A stretch of 64,000 bases of DNA from Eudromia elegans. Its lineage: Eukaryota; Chordata; Aves; Tinamiformes; Tinamidae. The notes below the pieces were generated by a model, which ran no database searches, was not told where the DNA came from, and worked only from the letters and a program-made list of their open reading frames with translations. Each line of letters starts with the position of its first letter. Within the stretch, counting starts at the first letter, position 1. The stretch covers positions 125,551 through 189,550 of the forward strand of contig PTEX01000481.1 of assembly GCA_003342815.1 (NCBI GenBank). The letters are read 5' to 3'. Both the position numbers and the translations under genes were made by a program. Below are positions 24,053 to 37,300 of this stretch, piece after piece.

Positions 24053-24058
24053 TTTATT
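24053..24058 (-). terminator. Candidate polyadenylation signal of ZNF512 (AATAAA)
   Basis: TTTATT on the plus strand reads AATAAA on the minus strand, about 1.3 kb beyond the ZNF512 stop codon at 25374. It would give a 3' UTR of plausible length. No transcript evidence; other AT-rich motifs could serve. Confidence 0.35.
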
Positions 24059-25373
24059 TTGTCTTATTCTGATCTTGCCCCTCTTGCTCCAAACCTTGCA
24101 GGCCCCACATGGAATTCAGATAAACGTACTGCTAGTGTAGCATGGCAACTCGACAGACAACCAGAACCGACAGGCAGCAAAACTACTGCATTTCAATGAA
24201 AACGAAGCACCACATGCTGTCTATTATACAGGTATTAAACCACACACAGTACAGACAGTGGTCAGCTGCTGTCTGCTTTGCCTTTTCTTGTACAGAAGCA
24301 GCAGCTCTGGAGAACACTTTGGTGTTACAGCACTTTGACTGCGAAGGCCATTGTGATTATGCTGGTAAAAACATACACATATAAAGCCATCTGTTCTTCA
24401 GGCACTGCACAAGCTTCCCTGTAAATCTCAGCACTGGCAGCTTTTCTAGATAGGGTTTCCCAGGTGAGTCTGAAACAGCAAACTGTCTTCAGAAGACCAA
24501 TACAGGTCATTGTATTACATTAATTCCTGGGGATCTCTGAAAGGCCAGTGAATCTCTAACAAAAGGCTGGATGGCCCTTATTTACCATGGACTGGAAGAA
24601 CCTCTACATATATTCAACATCCAGTGCTACTGAAGACATATGCAAGGGGAACATCAAGTTTCTGACAGGGCAGTAATGATATCCCATCACTTGGAAGCAG
24701 ATCTACTGGCAGCAATCATGTCCTACTGGTTGCTGCTGAGCCTGGGTACCTGAGCATGAAGCACAGGCCGTGCTTGTGCAACGCTCTAGAGCACATGCCA
24801 AGAAGGTATATGCTCCTCTATGGCAGCCTTGCCAACACACAGGACTGAGCTACAGGGCAAGCTAAAGCCTTTGCATTCTCCACAGTGCTGCTCAGTTTGT
24901 GAGCACATTGTGCAAGAAAGAGGATTCCTCCCTCAAAGAGAACTAAACACAATGCAGTGCTACTTAGCCTCTAAGACAGAACTGTCACAACAGAGAACCC
25001 TGCTCTCACCATCAGAGGAAGATGACAAAACAGAGACAGCTGCTACACTGGAAATCACTAAACAAGCAACTAATGTGACCCAAACTGAGACTGCAACTAG
25101 GGCATAAGTTACACTGCCTACATACACTGCTAGTACCACTGTCCAAGGGAACTAAACCAGCAGAGGCAGTCTCTGTACCAGAGCTTTGGTTCACAGTCTC
25201 TCATAACCAACCAGATGTGACAGTTCCAAAATCAAGGTCACACAAGTTAGGAGTGGAATCACAGTCCCAAAGACATTCAGTTGCTTATGTCAGCACTGTG
25301 GGTTGTGAACCTAACAGAAGTGGGGCTTGTAACTGAAAATTTTTGGGATTACTCCTCTTTTTCCTCTAGAGAC

Positions 25374-28300
25374 TTACTTCCGGCCTCGTTTGCAGCAGGC
25401 TTTGGGAAACTCTGCTCTTTGTGCGACTTGGGGCACTCCCTCTTCACTACTCTCACTCTCATCCACCACCTGCTTTGGGCGACCCCTCTTATTACGCCTC
25501 ATTCTTTCAACTCCAACACTAGGGAGTTTCTTGCCAGACAAGGATCCTGTTTTCTTCTTCCTGCCTCGAGTCAAAGGACGTTTCTTCCGTTGTTTCCTCT
25601 GCTCTTCTTCTCTTTGGCGGATTTTCATTAGCTTCTCAAAGCTTTTGGTGGTAGTTGTATTCATATCAAACCAGTCCTGAAGGGTTGAGAAGGCAAGAGG
25701 TTGGTACTGACAGTGGAAATACAATACCAAGTCTATACAGGCTCATGTTTGAGCTGCCTATGGGACAAGAGTTTTTTGAAATATTAGATCTGGAAAAGCA
25801 GCTAAGAAAGCTCTTTTTTTGAGAGTCATACATGAGGTGTCACTCTGTTTCAGAGAAATCAGATTTGGTGTAGTAATTGACTAATGGCATGGGAAAGCCA
25901 TGGGAAGTGCAGCAGCTTGGGACCAGACATGTTACATGATACAGCATTTGTTCCTCAAACAGATGCACAAAACCAACTGTATTTAAGTAGATCAAAGGCC
26001 AATGTAGCCCAGGACCCACTTTCCAACAGTGAGCGAGGAAAAATTCAACAGGGCAAGCACCTAGCATTTTCTTCCCGAAACACCCTCCCATTTCCACAGT
26101 CTAGTATTTGGGGACTTCCATCACGCCTGCCTTACCTCAGCATGCACAGAGTTGATGTGATACTTGACCCCACTCTCTGAAATAAATTCCTTTTCACAAA
26201 GGAGACACTTGTATTTACCAGCCACAAAATCTCCCTGGCACAAGAACAAAACAAAAGAAGAAAAAAAAAATCACCTATTACTGCCTAGAAGGCTGATGCA
26301 CCTATATACATTATACTTGAATCTTTAACAGCTGTAATTCATCATTGAAAGTAGAATGTCTTATTCATTCCAGACTGAACATTGTAGGACAGAAGCACTG
26401 ACATTACCAACAATTTAAGCCTACAAAGCACAGGACCACCCTACAAGAGGTTGCAAGGTCTAAGGTAGTACCTGGAAAAAGTACTTTTGTAGCTTTGAAT
26501 CTACAGATAGGACTGCAACTTCAATAAAATGTATGACATGAAGATGTTCCCTCCTTGCCTCAAACTGTGCTTGCAATAGCAGACCCAATAGCACACAGGG
26601 AAGCATGCAAATTGGGAAAAAAAAATCAGACTACGGAGTGGCAGGAAAACAGCTTAAAAAGGAGATACCTAAGGGACAGGGCAGCCAATCTACAGATAAA
26701 AAAGAAAGCGAGTACAAAGATGCTACCAACCAAGCTACATGTGCCAAGGTGAGATTTGAGTCCTGAGACGCTCCCGTATACAGACTCACAACCCTGAAAC
26801 AGGAGAGAAATGTGCGTGTCAGCAAAACTCTGGAAAGGAAATTCTTCCTGTATAAGAATGTCTTGTTTTCTGGGATGCTCTTTCCAAAGGCATAGAGGAA
26901 ATGGATACCAAGTCCTACAAAACCAAGTGGCTTGCAGTAAAGGCAACCTTTAGAAGGCAGTTAAGATTTTAATAAATAATGTATTTTCAATTTTGGGGCA
27001 TGTGTTTAGACATAATAAAGAGATCTCTGCCACAGAGGTCTCTGAGTAATATGATAGAAGGCTGAGAGGAGATCTAATCAATATGTATAAATACCTGAGG
27101 AATGACTGTAGGAAGGAGGGGGCCAAACTGTTCTCAGTAGTGGCCAGTGATAGGACAAGGGGTAATGGTTTCAAATTGAAACACAGGAAGCTCCATCTCC
27201 ATGTGAGGAAGAAACTTCTTTTCTATGAGGGTGACGGAGCCCTGGAAAAGGCTGCCCAGAGAGGCTGTGGATTCTCTTTCTTTGGAGGTCTTCAAAACCC
27301 ACCTGGATGCCACCCTATGCGATGTGTTCTAGGTGTCCCTGCTAGAGCAGGGGGGTAGGACTAGATGATCTCTAGAGGTCCCTTCCAACCTTAACCATTC
27401 TGTGATTCTGTGATAATTTGCATTTTGCCTAAAGGGCAGCAAACAGATTCATTCAGAATAAAGCATAGTGGGAAACACAAGACACTATAACCTCCCTTGC
27501 CCTGCTTGTGCCTCTAGTGGCACTGAGTGAAGTATAGCATCTGAAATCAAGAGTCCCCTTTNCATTCTGCAATAAAGGACAGCTCTACAGACATACCGCA
27601 TGTGGAGCTTTAAGCATGAGCCTTGGGATACTAGACCACATGCTTGGAAATTACACAACCTTGAAAGCTGGTGACAGACGGCCAGAGGGAAGAGAACAAA
27701 CAAATCAAATAAACCAAACCAAACCAAACCAAACCAAACCAAACCAAACCACTCTACTCTTATCTTTGCAGCAAGTCCAGACAAAAGCCACTACTGACCC
27801 TTAGGTCTCCAGCAGCATAAGCCAGTCAAATGGCTAAAGAGCAAAGGAACTGGATGCCTGCATTCCAGCAGGGAGGTATCAATCATTTGCACCAAAGGGG
27901 TCAGTTCTTCTCAGTGAATCTGACTTGTTACAACAACGTAGGATTGTAAGAAACTATGTACAAGCATTCCTACATCAGAACGACAAAGTGCCATGCATAA
28001 ATCTGTTTTGGGGTCCATTTTCAGCCTTCAAAATAAGATTTGAGTGCTGTGCCAGATAAAATAGTCCTTCGGCACTCAGATTTTCCTCTCTTCCTCTCTT
28101 CTATAATTAGGCTTGCTGCGCCTGCTAGCTCTACTGCAGCAGGGGCCTGTCATTGTTTTTCACCGTTAAGCCAAATCCTCACTCACACCAGCTCCTGGCT
28201 GGATGTAAAGCTCTCTCGACACCAAATTGTTAGCTCTGAAGTGGGCAGACACCTCCCCAGAGGAAGACAGCAGTCCAAACAGAGTCTTGGATATACTAAC

Positions 28301-31300
28301 TGACTATGCTGAGATGGAGCAGAATTATTCTCCTGCAGACAGAGACAAACTGTAGTTTGAAGTGTGTGGGAAGTTGTTGGCTCATGCAAGCCTGAAATCT
28401 GTTCCTAAGGCTTCGGAAAGACTTAAGGTTTACCTGGTTTGGACAATGAACTCTTCTGTACATCTTTATCTCTGTTTTCCATTTGCATAGCACATCTTGA
28501 CTAAAGGTAGGCAGTCCAGGACGAGTGTATTTCAGCTAAGACAAAGAGATGGGATCATAAGGTAAAAGAAATGATAGCTACTCAGAGTGTCAAGTACTTA
28601 TCGCCTTCTCTCTCCAGCTGTGAAACAAAAGTGCTATTTCTCCTCCTATTTTAACAGTCAAACTCCCAATAACCTCCTCCTGTCTCATTGCCTACCTACA
28701 AATATGACGGATTCCAGGAATTTACAGTCTTGGAATCCAAAACCTCCCACAACTTAGACTACAATTCCTCCAAATATATTCATCTCAAAGTCATAAATCA
28801 TCATTTCCCTCTGGGTTTCCTTTACTGCCTATTTGATGCTTTTGGATGCTCTGAAACTTGAAAAACTAGGAAATACTACTGCTTTGGGGCAGTGATCTCA
28901 GTCCATGACTTTTGAGCAACATATGGCCTCTAACTACTATCACTGCTCATGCCCACTAAAAAATTAAGTACCACAATAGTATTTAAAGTCTAAGGCTAAA
29001 GGCTTAGATGACAGAGACAAATGACAGATAAAAATCTGATGCCTTCCACAAGACATTCCTCCATATTGTTTTCTGTGAGTCATTACACCTGGTGAAACTG
29101 GGTAGATGCCAGTGAAAGACTCTTCTGCTGTGTAGAAGACTTAAACTTTACATAGCATTCTAAGACATTGCACCTTTCGATCATCTGGAATCAAGTCTTG
29201 CAGCACTTTCCTCTTGGGCCATTCTTTGGCCAGCTCTTCTCCAGCTAACTCATGGAGATAGTAGATTGCCACCTTTGCAGATCTCCTCTGAACCCTCCCT
29301 GTGTTATTTGACTCCCGTTTATTTTCCTTTGAGCTCTCTGTTCTTCTCTCTTCACGGAAGAAAGCAACCTGCAAGGAAAAGCAATAAAAAGGTGAGCCTC
29401 CCTCACTAGTTTTGACTTGAGCTACTCCTACTTGAGCTATTGTGAATATTCATTCAGATGCCTGCCAGAAATACTGCCTTGGCTGTGGGTTACTGTAACA
29501 GTCGTAAGACTGAAGTGTATCCTACCAAAATCTCTTTAGAGACACAGAAGTAAGGTTTCAGCAGAGAACTTCATGAAGCCATTGGCCTTGAAAGGATATC
29601 ACATCTATCTCTGTTAAAATCCTCAGAAAAATCAAACATGGTAATTCCTGTTCTGCTGCAGATTTGAGTCTTTTAAGAGCAAAGGAAAGTATAGTAGAAA
29701 ACTCTTAAATTAAACACGGTAACATAATTTTCCACAGAGGCTGGGGAAAGGTTTATTGTTATAACAGTGATTTACTGTTACAAATTTCATCCTTATCACA
29801 GAACAGGCACAGCTGTTCTGTCGAAAGGAAAGGGGCAAACACTCCAGCAGTACTTTAGAGAAGCAGAAAACGTAGAGATTTGCTACCCCTTAATACTTAT
29901 TCAAGTAGAGGACAGAAATGTATTTAAGGAGGAGTAACCAGCTATCACACTGTCCTTGCAACTATGGGAATTTACACTTACCGGCCCATGCTTAGATCGG
30001 AGATGGTAGACAAGTCCTGCCTTTGATTTGTATGCTTTTCCACAGTGATGGCATTTCATAGTCATTTTCTCCAGCTCAGAAGCAGCCTTCCCACACTTTT
30101 TAACATGATATAGATATCCCATTATGCTGGTGAAGCTGCCTGTGCAACCCTGTCAATGCAGAAGAAAAATCCATGGAGAAAATTCTCTCCAAGTGAAGAA
30201 CAAGCCAAGGTGCATGGAATCAACAATCTGCTGACCAAAGCACTATAATTTTTCTACTAGACAAGAGATAGTTAGGCAACAGACTTTTAAATTTGTCTAC
30301 TCAGGTAGACAAAAAAATGGGAAAGATTTGGAAGATTTGGTTGAAGTTGGAAGAAATTATTTCCTACAATTTCTTCTTACGCTTGGTTGGCTGGTTGAAC
30401 TGTCCTCAATCTCAGCAATATTAGAGAAATTATTAAATAGAACTTTGAGATATCCCTAGAATATAGTCTATGTCTCAGTCCACAAAGCAAGACAACAAAA
30501 CCTCCAATGTTTCCTGTGTAGATTTGGTAGAAAATTTCCTAGTCCAGAAACCAGCAATGAATTTAAGCCTGGGTTTTAGAACAGAACAAATCAAGCAGAC
30601 ATTAGCAATTTTTTTTAAAAAAAATATATTCTTAGATGTACTCATATATTCTGAGCTCCTTCTCATTCTCTAGCTGAGCCCAAACTCAGTATTAAGAACT
30701 AAAGGCAAGCTCTTGGAGTTCATTACACATAAAAACAAATGAGGCCACCACAAACAACTAAGAAAAGTTCAGAAGTTCACATTAATAAAATTCATTTAAT
30801 GCCCACCACCAACAATCTAGTGTGTTCTTCATCTACCTTGAATAAGTATCAAATACTTAAGGGTATTTTACCACAAACTGATTTTTCTAACTTCTGGATA
30901 AATAGACAGTATTCTTCACTTATGTATGCTCCTTAAAATAATGGAGAGTGCTCGGCATTCCATACCTTATTTAGAAGACTATTTCAGAATTTCATTTGTT
31001 AGAGTAGTTAAAGTGTTTCTTTTACTTTAACAACCTTAATATATTTATGAATAGTTTATAATATTGTCACATAGTAAAAGGATTATACTTTACTTCTTCT
31101 TTGACATTTTCCATTGAAAGTATTTATAAATGTAGATTGAGCAAGGATATGACTTTACATATCTGATCCAAACAAGTCTTTAAAAATTGTAATCAAAAAG
31201 TAAAACTCTGTTTTAATCACCCTATAGCCCTTCCTTTCAGGGTCCGAAGAAGGATGTGACAGACTCAAAGGCTGATCTTCTTCCTAATACAGACAGGAGA

Positions 31301-34300
31301 ATGTCACTCATCAAGTCATGTGTGAAGCCCTAAAACTTCCAGTCAAGCTGGTGTTAACCAGACTCCCACTTTGCTTAGTGAAGAGGTTATTACTCACTTC
31401 AGTAAGTAATTTTCTATGCTCAGTGCTTCACATTTGCTTGGAGGAAATTCTCCTGGCTTCTTGCTGCTTTCCTGGTAATACAGCATCCCTCTGAAATCCC
31501 AAGGGCCCACTTTGTTTTGAAAGCATAGTTATGGCCTTGAAACAAATCCAACTTTTGTCAGATCCAAAAGCACAGCCCCAGGAAGTCTTACAGCACTTTA
31601 TACTCATGAGGTGCTTACCTCCCTTGCACACTTCAGTTTTCCCATAAGCTTCAAAACCTTCCGAAGGCGATCTCGCTCACGCTGCTCATCTACTTCTCCT
31701 CCCTCCTTCACAAGTGGCTAAAGCAAAGCAAAGAGAAGAAACACAAACAAAGGAGACTTAGCAGTTTTTCTCGTAGTGACTTCACTATTCAGCATATTAC
31801 AAAAAAAAAGATTTAAAACTAATTTAATCTCTGAATTTAGGACTACAGAAATATATATAATACAATGGTCCCTGACTATGTACAGAATAACTGAATTAGC
31901 TTGCAAAGAGAGTACTCAAAACCACTCTGCAAATGGAAATTTTAACATTCATATAACTATCTACAAAGCCTTGAAGGAAATATTCTCAAACTATAGCTCC
32001 TGGGTGCATGTTTGTATAACAACTTTTCCCCACTAGTGCTTCCAGGAAGTACTGACTCATTTTTGTCACAAAGCTTTTAACATTTACTGGTCCATTTCCA
32101 TTTAGCCTATCTAAAGCTAAGAAGCTAAGCTGGATCACTGCCAGTGAGAATTATTCATGAATGCCAAACTACAGTACAAGATCTTTTCTATCGCTATAGA
32201 TATTGAATATTATTTCCTAAATTATACTAAATATTATACCCATACTAAGAAAATGTGGATCAGGAAAATAAAAGACTCTCTTGCCTCTAAGACTTCCGGA
32301 TGCGCAGAAGTTGTCTTACCTGATTGTTATGGTCTGCCATGACATGGTATTTCATCCCTCCTAAAGACTTTAGCTGCTTCCCACAGTGATGACAAGTGAA
32401 CATTTCCTACAAATAAACAAGGACATGGGGTGCATGACTGCAAACCAAACAAAGCACTGAGAAATTCTTTGTGTGAACATAGTAAGAGAGTAGAACATCT
32501 TATTGAGCCTGACAACCACCTGTTAATAACAGAACAGAGTCTATGGAGCTAGAACTTTAGGTAAAGAAGGAAATGTCTACATCTTCTTCCATTATCCAAA
32601 GCCTGAAGCAAGAAACTAAAACTGCAGCATCTTAAATAGGTGTAAAAGGCTGTTGTTTAGAGAGATGATGAGGATAAAACTGTTTTAACTGCACTGTGAA
32701 ACAATATGCAGACTCTTCTATTGCTAAAGAAAAAAATCAAAGAAAAACAGTACTCATCTCTCTTTATCTCACCTGCCTGCAATTTGCCATATGTTTTTTC
32801 AGTCCTTCTACAGTCTTTCTCACCACAGCCCTGCATGTTGGACAGGTAGCTCGGCCTTTGTCCTGAATTTCCAAAGACCACTGTTCTTCCATGCTACCTG
32901 CCAAAAAAGAAGGTTTGGTGCAGAACTGCAAACAAAAAATCTTATTTTCCTTTTTCAACATGCCAAATGAATTCTAAAAGAAAAGTAGTCATCTGCTACT
33001 AATCTCCTGTCCAGTAACATTTCAACCATTTTGTTTGCAGCTTACACGTCATATGACAAGTCTCAAACCACTCTTTTGCGGAAACTGCTTCATTAAAACC
33101 TCTTGTTACTACCACCCGCTTGTGAGGAGAGCTCTACTATACATTCAGTAGAGATTCTTCCTTTGTTCATTTTCATTACACAACAAGTCTAGCATGCACG
33201 ATAAACTTTTATTTTGGCAAAGAGGATTTTTGTGTAAGTCACAGATGTGAACAGTTTCAAGACAAAGTCCACAATTCAATTTTGCTAACCAAATCTTTAA
33301 AACTTCAATAGTGTTAAACAGAGGTTTTGACAGGTGAATACAACTGTATCATCAGGCCAAGTCACCCAAGAGACAGGGAGAATTTACTTGTCAGGCATGG
33401 CCTCCATTTCCTGGCCCCTTTTTCTTTTGGCCACAAGAATTAGAAATTCCTGAAATGGGTTTTCAGGAAGAAACGGCTTTACAGCCAGCTGCTTGAATTC
33501 CTTATTTCATATTCTTTATGAAATATCATAAAAATATCTAAAAGCTTTTCTCCTTGCCAGGACAGGCAAGGGTTGTCTCTCCTCAGATGGTTGAGGAAAA
33601 GTCAACAAACTGAACAACACTTGGGAGAATGCCTGGGTAGCAGTGACTGCTACAATTATACATATCAAGTCATGCCACTTGCAGATTCAAGGCTGATATT
33701 ACAATTTCCAGGAGTGACTATTTGATTCTCTGGCTACTAGGTTATCAGAAAAGTTGTTTTGGCAGCCTTGTCTACAAGGTTCTTTTTGGAAACATATTCC
33801 TTGCTCTGCTGAGTAAAGAAGTATAAATATATTTTAAGAGTTTTACACTGAAACTGTTTTAACAGGCTTTTGCTCCATTCAAATGCGACTTCTGCCCAGA
33901 CAAATCACTGCAACAATTTTAAGGCAAAACTGTGTGGAACTATCCCATTAGGCAGCAATTTTGTTCTGCAATACTGACAGAGTGAGTGCCCAAAGGACAG
34001 TACCCATTTCTTCCCTTTTAACAGTAAAGTGGGCAGTAAAAACATGGATACACAGCCATCAACTACACTCAACTCCAAGATCTGCGTTTTTTTCTTATCT
34101 GCTTTATAAACAATTCTGAACAACTACTCCATCTTACCTGTGCTATAAATGTGTGGTTCTTTCTGAACAGAGTGAACTTTTGTTTTGGACTTTTGTTGTG
34201 CTCCTGCTTGCTGTTTTTTTCCTGCTATAACACAAACAATAGAGACCACCAGAGTTAATTCTGTGAGCCTTTTATGAAAGTGAGGAGTTTGCCGAGGAGA

Positions 34301-37300
34301 CTCCTATTCAGTCCATTTCAAAAGGGGCATCAGCAAGGAACTACTTCCTTAGAATAATTTAATGGCTCTTTTTAGTAATTTAAAAAATACATTCCCTCAT
34401 CTCTTTCAAAACTGGTAAGAATATATAATGAAGAAAATGTTATGGTCAGAATTAATTTGCCACCTACTGGGTATTATTGAAAAATAATGTATCATCCATG
34501 AACTTGCAGTTTCCAGTAACTCTAATCTGCAGATTATTTCTAAACTGACAGACCCAACACACTGGATGGAAGGTAACTTTAGGATCTAAGAGAAATCTTT
34601 TTTCTTCTTCCCATAAAAATCCACCTACATTTGCCCAAAGTGTAAGGGAAAATACTAAAAGAATATAAAATTAAGTTCTAATAATTACAAAAGACCACAT
34701 TAAAAATGTTAAATTCTTGGATTTAATTCAATGAGAATTTTAACTCCTTATTCCAAGATATTATTCCACTCCCTTTAATGAAGCTACACACGGCATGGCA
34801 TCAGAATGCTGTCATTGTTTAGGTGGACAAAATTGCACAAGACAAGGAGGAATCAACAAAGCAGAAGCAAAGCAAACAAAGCTGTTTATTCCAGTAATCT
34901 TTGTTCTTTTATAATCATGCCTCATCTCTCATTAGCTGTTACATTTGTTAACGCGTTTCATATCTTCCTTGATTGGTCATCATACATGCTCCTCAAAACC
35001 CAGACCACATCCTGGTTTTCTATTCAGCTGTGAAATTTCACATCTTGTTTTCTCATCACTGTGACATAAACATTTTTCTCAGGGACATAACTATGCCGTC
35101 AAGATCACCCAGATTGCCAGCAGTCCACAGTGTATCCACAGAATACCACAAATGACACTCGTCAAACACATTTTGCCTTGAGGCCACTGAAGATGGGCTT
35201 TATTAAAGAAAGTGATTTTACCATAAGAAGTGGCTTTATTATAGGAAGTTTATTATACAGGAAGTCCCATCTCCATGTGAGGAGGAACTTCTTTCCTGTG
35301 AGGGTGATGGAGCACTGGAACAGGCTGCCCAGAGATGTTGTGGAGACTCCTTCTCTGGAGAGCTTCAAAACTCGCCTGGATGCCACCCTATATCACATGC
35401 TGCATGGGTCCCCGCTTGAGGAGAGGAGTCAGACTAGATGATCTCTAGAGGTCCCTTCTGATCTTAACCATTCTGTGATTATAGGCTAGGAGCTAGGATG
35501 CTATGAATTCTTGCTCTACTTTTCCAAGTGATTCACAATAACAGTTTCCTAAATAACACCCTGCTATAGCGTCTCCCAACGACTTACTTTTAGATAAAAA
35601 TCTACTCAGTCAACAGCAGGCATTAGTCCCATCCAGGTGCTTGTAATCAGTGTGGTAAACAATAGCATGAGGATGGGAACTCTTCGCATTGGAACAAACA
35701 CATCATTCACTGTACAGCTGAATCAGTCTAATAACCAAATGACAATAAAATAAATGGTCTCATTCCTCTATTCTTTTTTTTTTTCTTTTTAAAAAGGACT
35801 AAACAACTCTAACTCAGTCTTTTCCCAACAGTTATGTTTTTTTCTCTCCTCTGCATTCTCTTTAGTTGGCCTACATATTTCCTGAACTGCACCATCCAAT
35901 GATGAAAACTACTCCAACCAAGGTCCTACAGTAGAGCAGAATTACCTCACACATCTTGCACTCTACATTCCTTTTCCATATTTCAATAAAACATCTATCT
36001 TTTCTAAAAAAAAGTTTGCCTCTATTCCGCTTGTCATCATATGACTCTAATCCTTTTCAGAAAAACTGATACCTAGCAAGCTGTTCCTTCTTTCAAATAT
36101 ATCTTCCTAACTACAGCATCTTTCATTTTCCACTCTGAACTTCATCCTGTCTTTTAGACTGTTTATGCAATGTGAAGACTGTTTGAATGTGATTTGCTCT
36201 TAACAACCCCTCATAACTGTTATCATCTCCTCACTCACCTTCTGAGACTTATATGTAATTTGCCTAATTATTCTTTCCAGTATTTTGGGGGAAACTGAGC
36301 TGAAGCTATCTAGCCTATATTTCTACTATATTCCCTTTTTTTTTCCTCTGATGAAAATGAGGATTATACTTCAAAAGAGACTAAAATTAGAACAAACACT
36401 TGCTACTCCAAAACAGAAGACAAACAACGGTTCCATGCAGTAAGAATCACAGAATCAGAAATGGAGGTTGAGGAACAGCAGAGGACAGCATTTGTGCAGA
36501 AACAGAGTCAAAAGTACTCAAGAGGCTTGTAACTAGAAATTACATGTTATCTGCATTACCAGAAATCTTTTGTTTCTTCTTGGGGGAGTCTTTAAGATCT
36601 TCATCTTCCCCTTCCTCAGATTTCCTCTTTCTTTTCAACACTACTTCTCCTGTCAACAAGTAAGAATGGAAATACTTAGTCTGGACAAGAGCTTTCTGTG
36701 TCTGCTGTCTCGGTCTCTCTTCATATTCAGTAATTCCAAAGGAAAAAATAACAGTTTAAGTTGCTTTCTGTGTATCATCTAGACACCAGTGAGATAGAGA
36801 CAACCTTCTGAGTCAGTAATTCTGAGCCATTCCATATTCCTTAGAGGAAAAAGTCCATAATCTGCAATTTCCCAACATACATGAAACAGCATCTACTGTA
36901 GCATGGCTTGGGAAAACAGTAATACTCAGGAAGAAGGCAAGGAGAGAACACAGAACCAAAAGATGAAGAAAGAGCAATAAGAAAGATGGATGTTTTAGCT
37001 CTCAACACATGAAATTTTGGAAAACAGCTCCTAGTTCGGAAAATTTGAACATCCCTGCTTTATTACACCAATGTAAGAGTCAATCTACAGCACCCAAACC
37101 ACTCTAAAGCAGAAGTAGTGACAAAAACATCTGATGAGTGCAATCTAGAATACTGCCGGAGGTCCACGTTTGTACATTTTTAGTGTTGCTTTGTTTATTC
37201 CTAAAGCTGTCAAAGCATTTTCCTGAAATACTGGGTAAAACCCTTAAACATACTTTTCCTACAGATAAAGTTGAATTCTGTCATCAAATCATTAATTTTA

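Noticed and set aside
27711-27751. Repetitive WFGLV protein
   Set aside because: Translation of an AAACC microsatellite.
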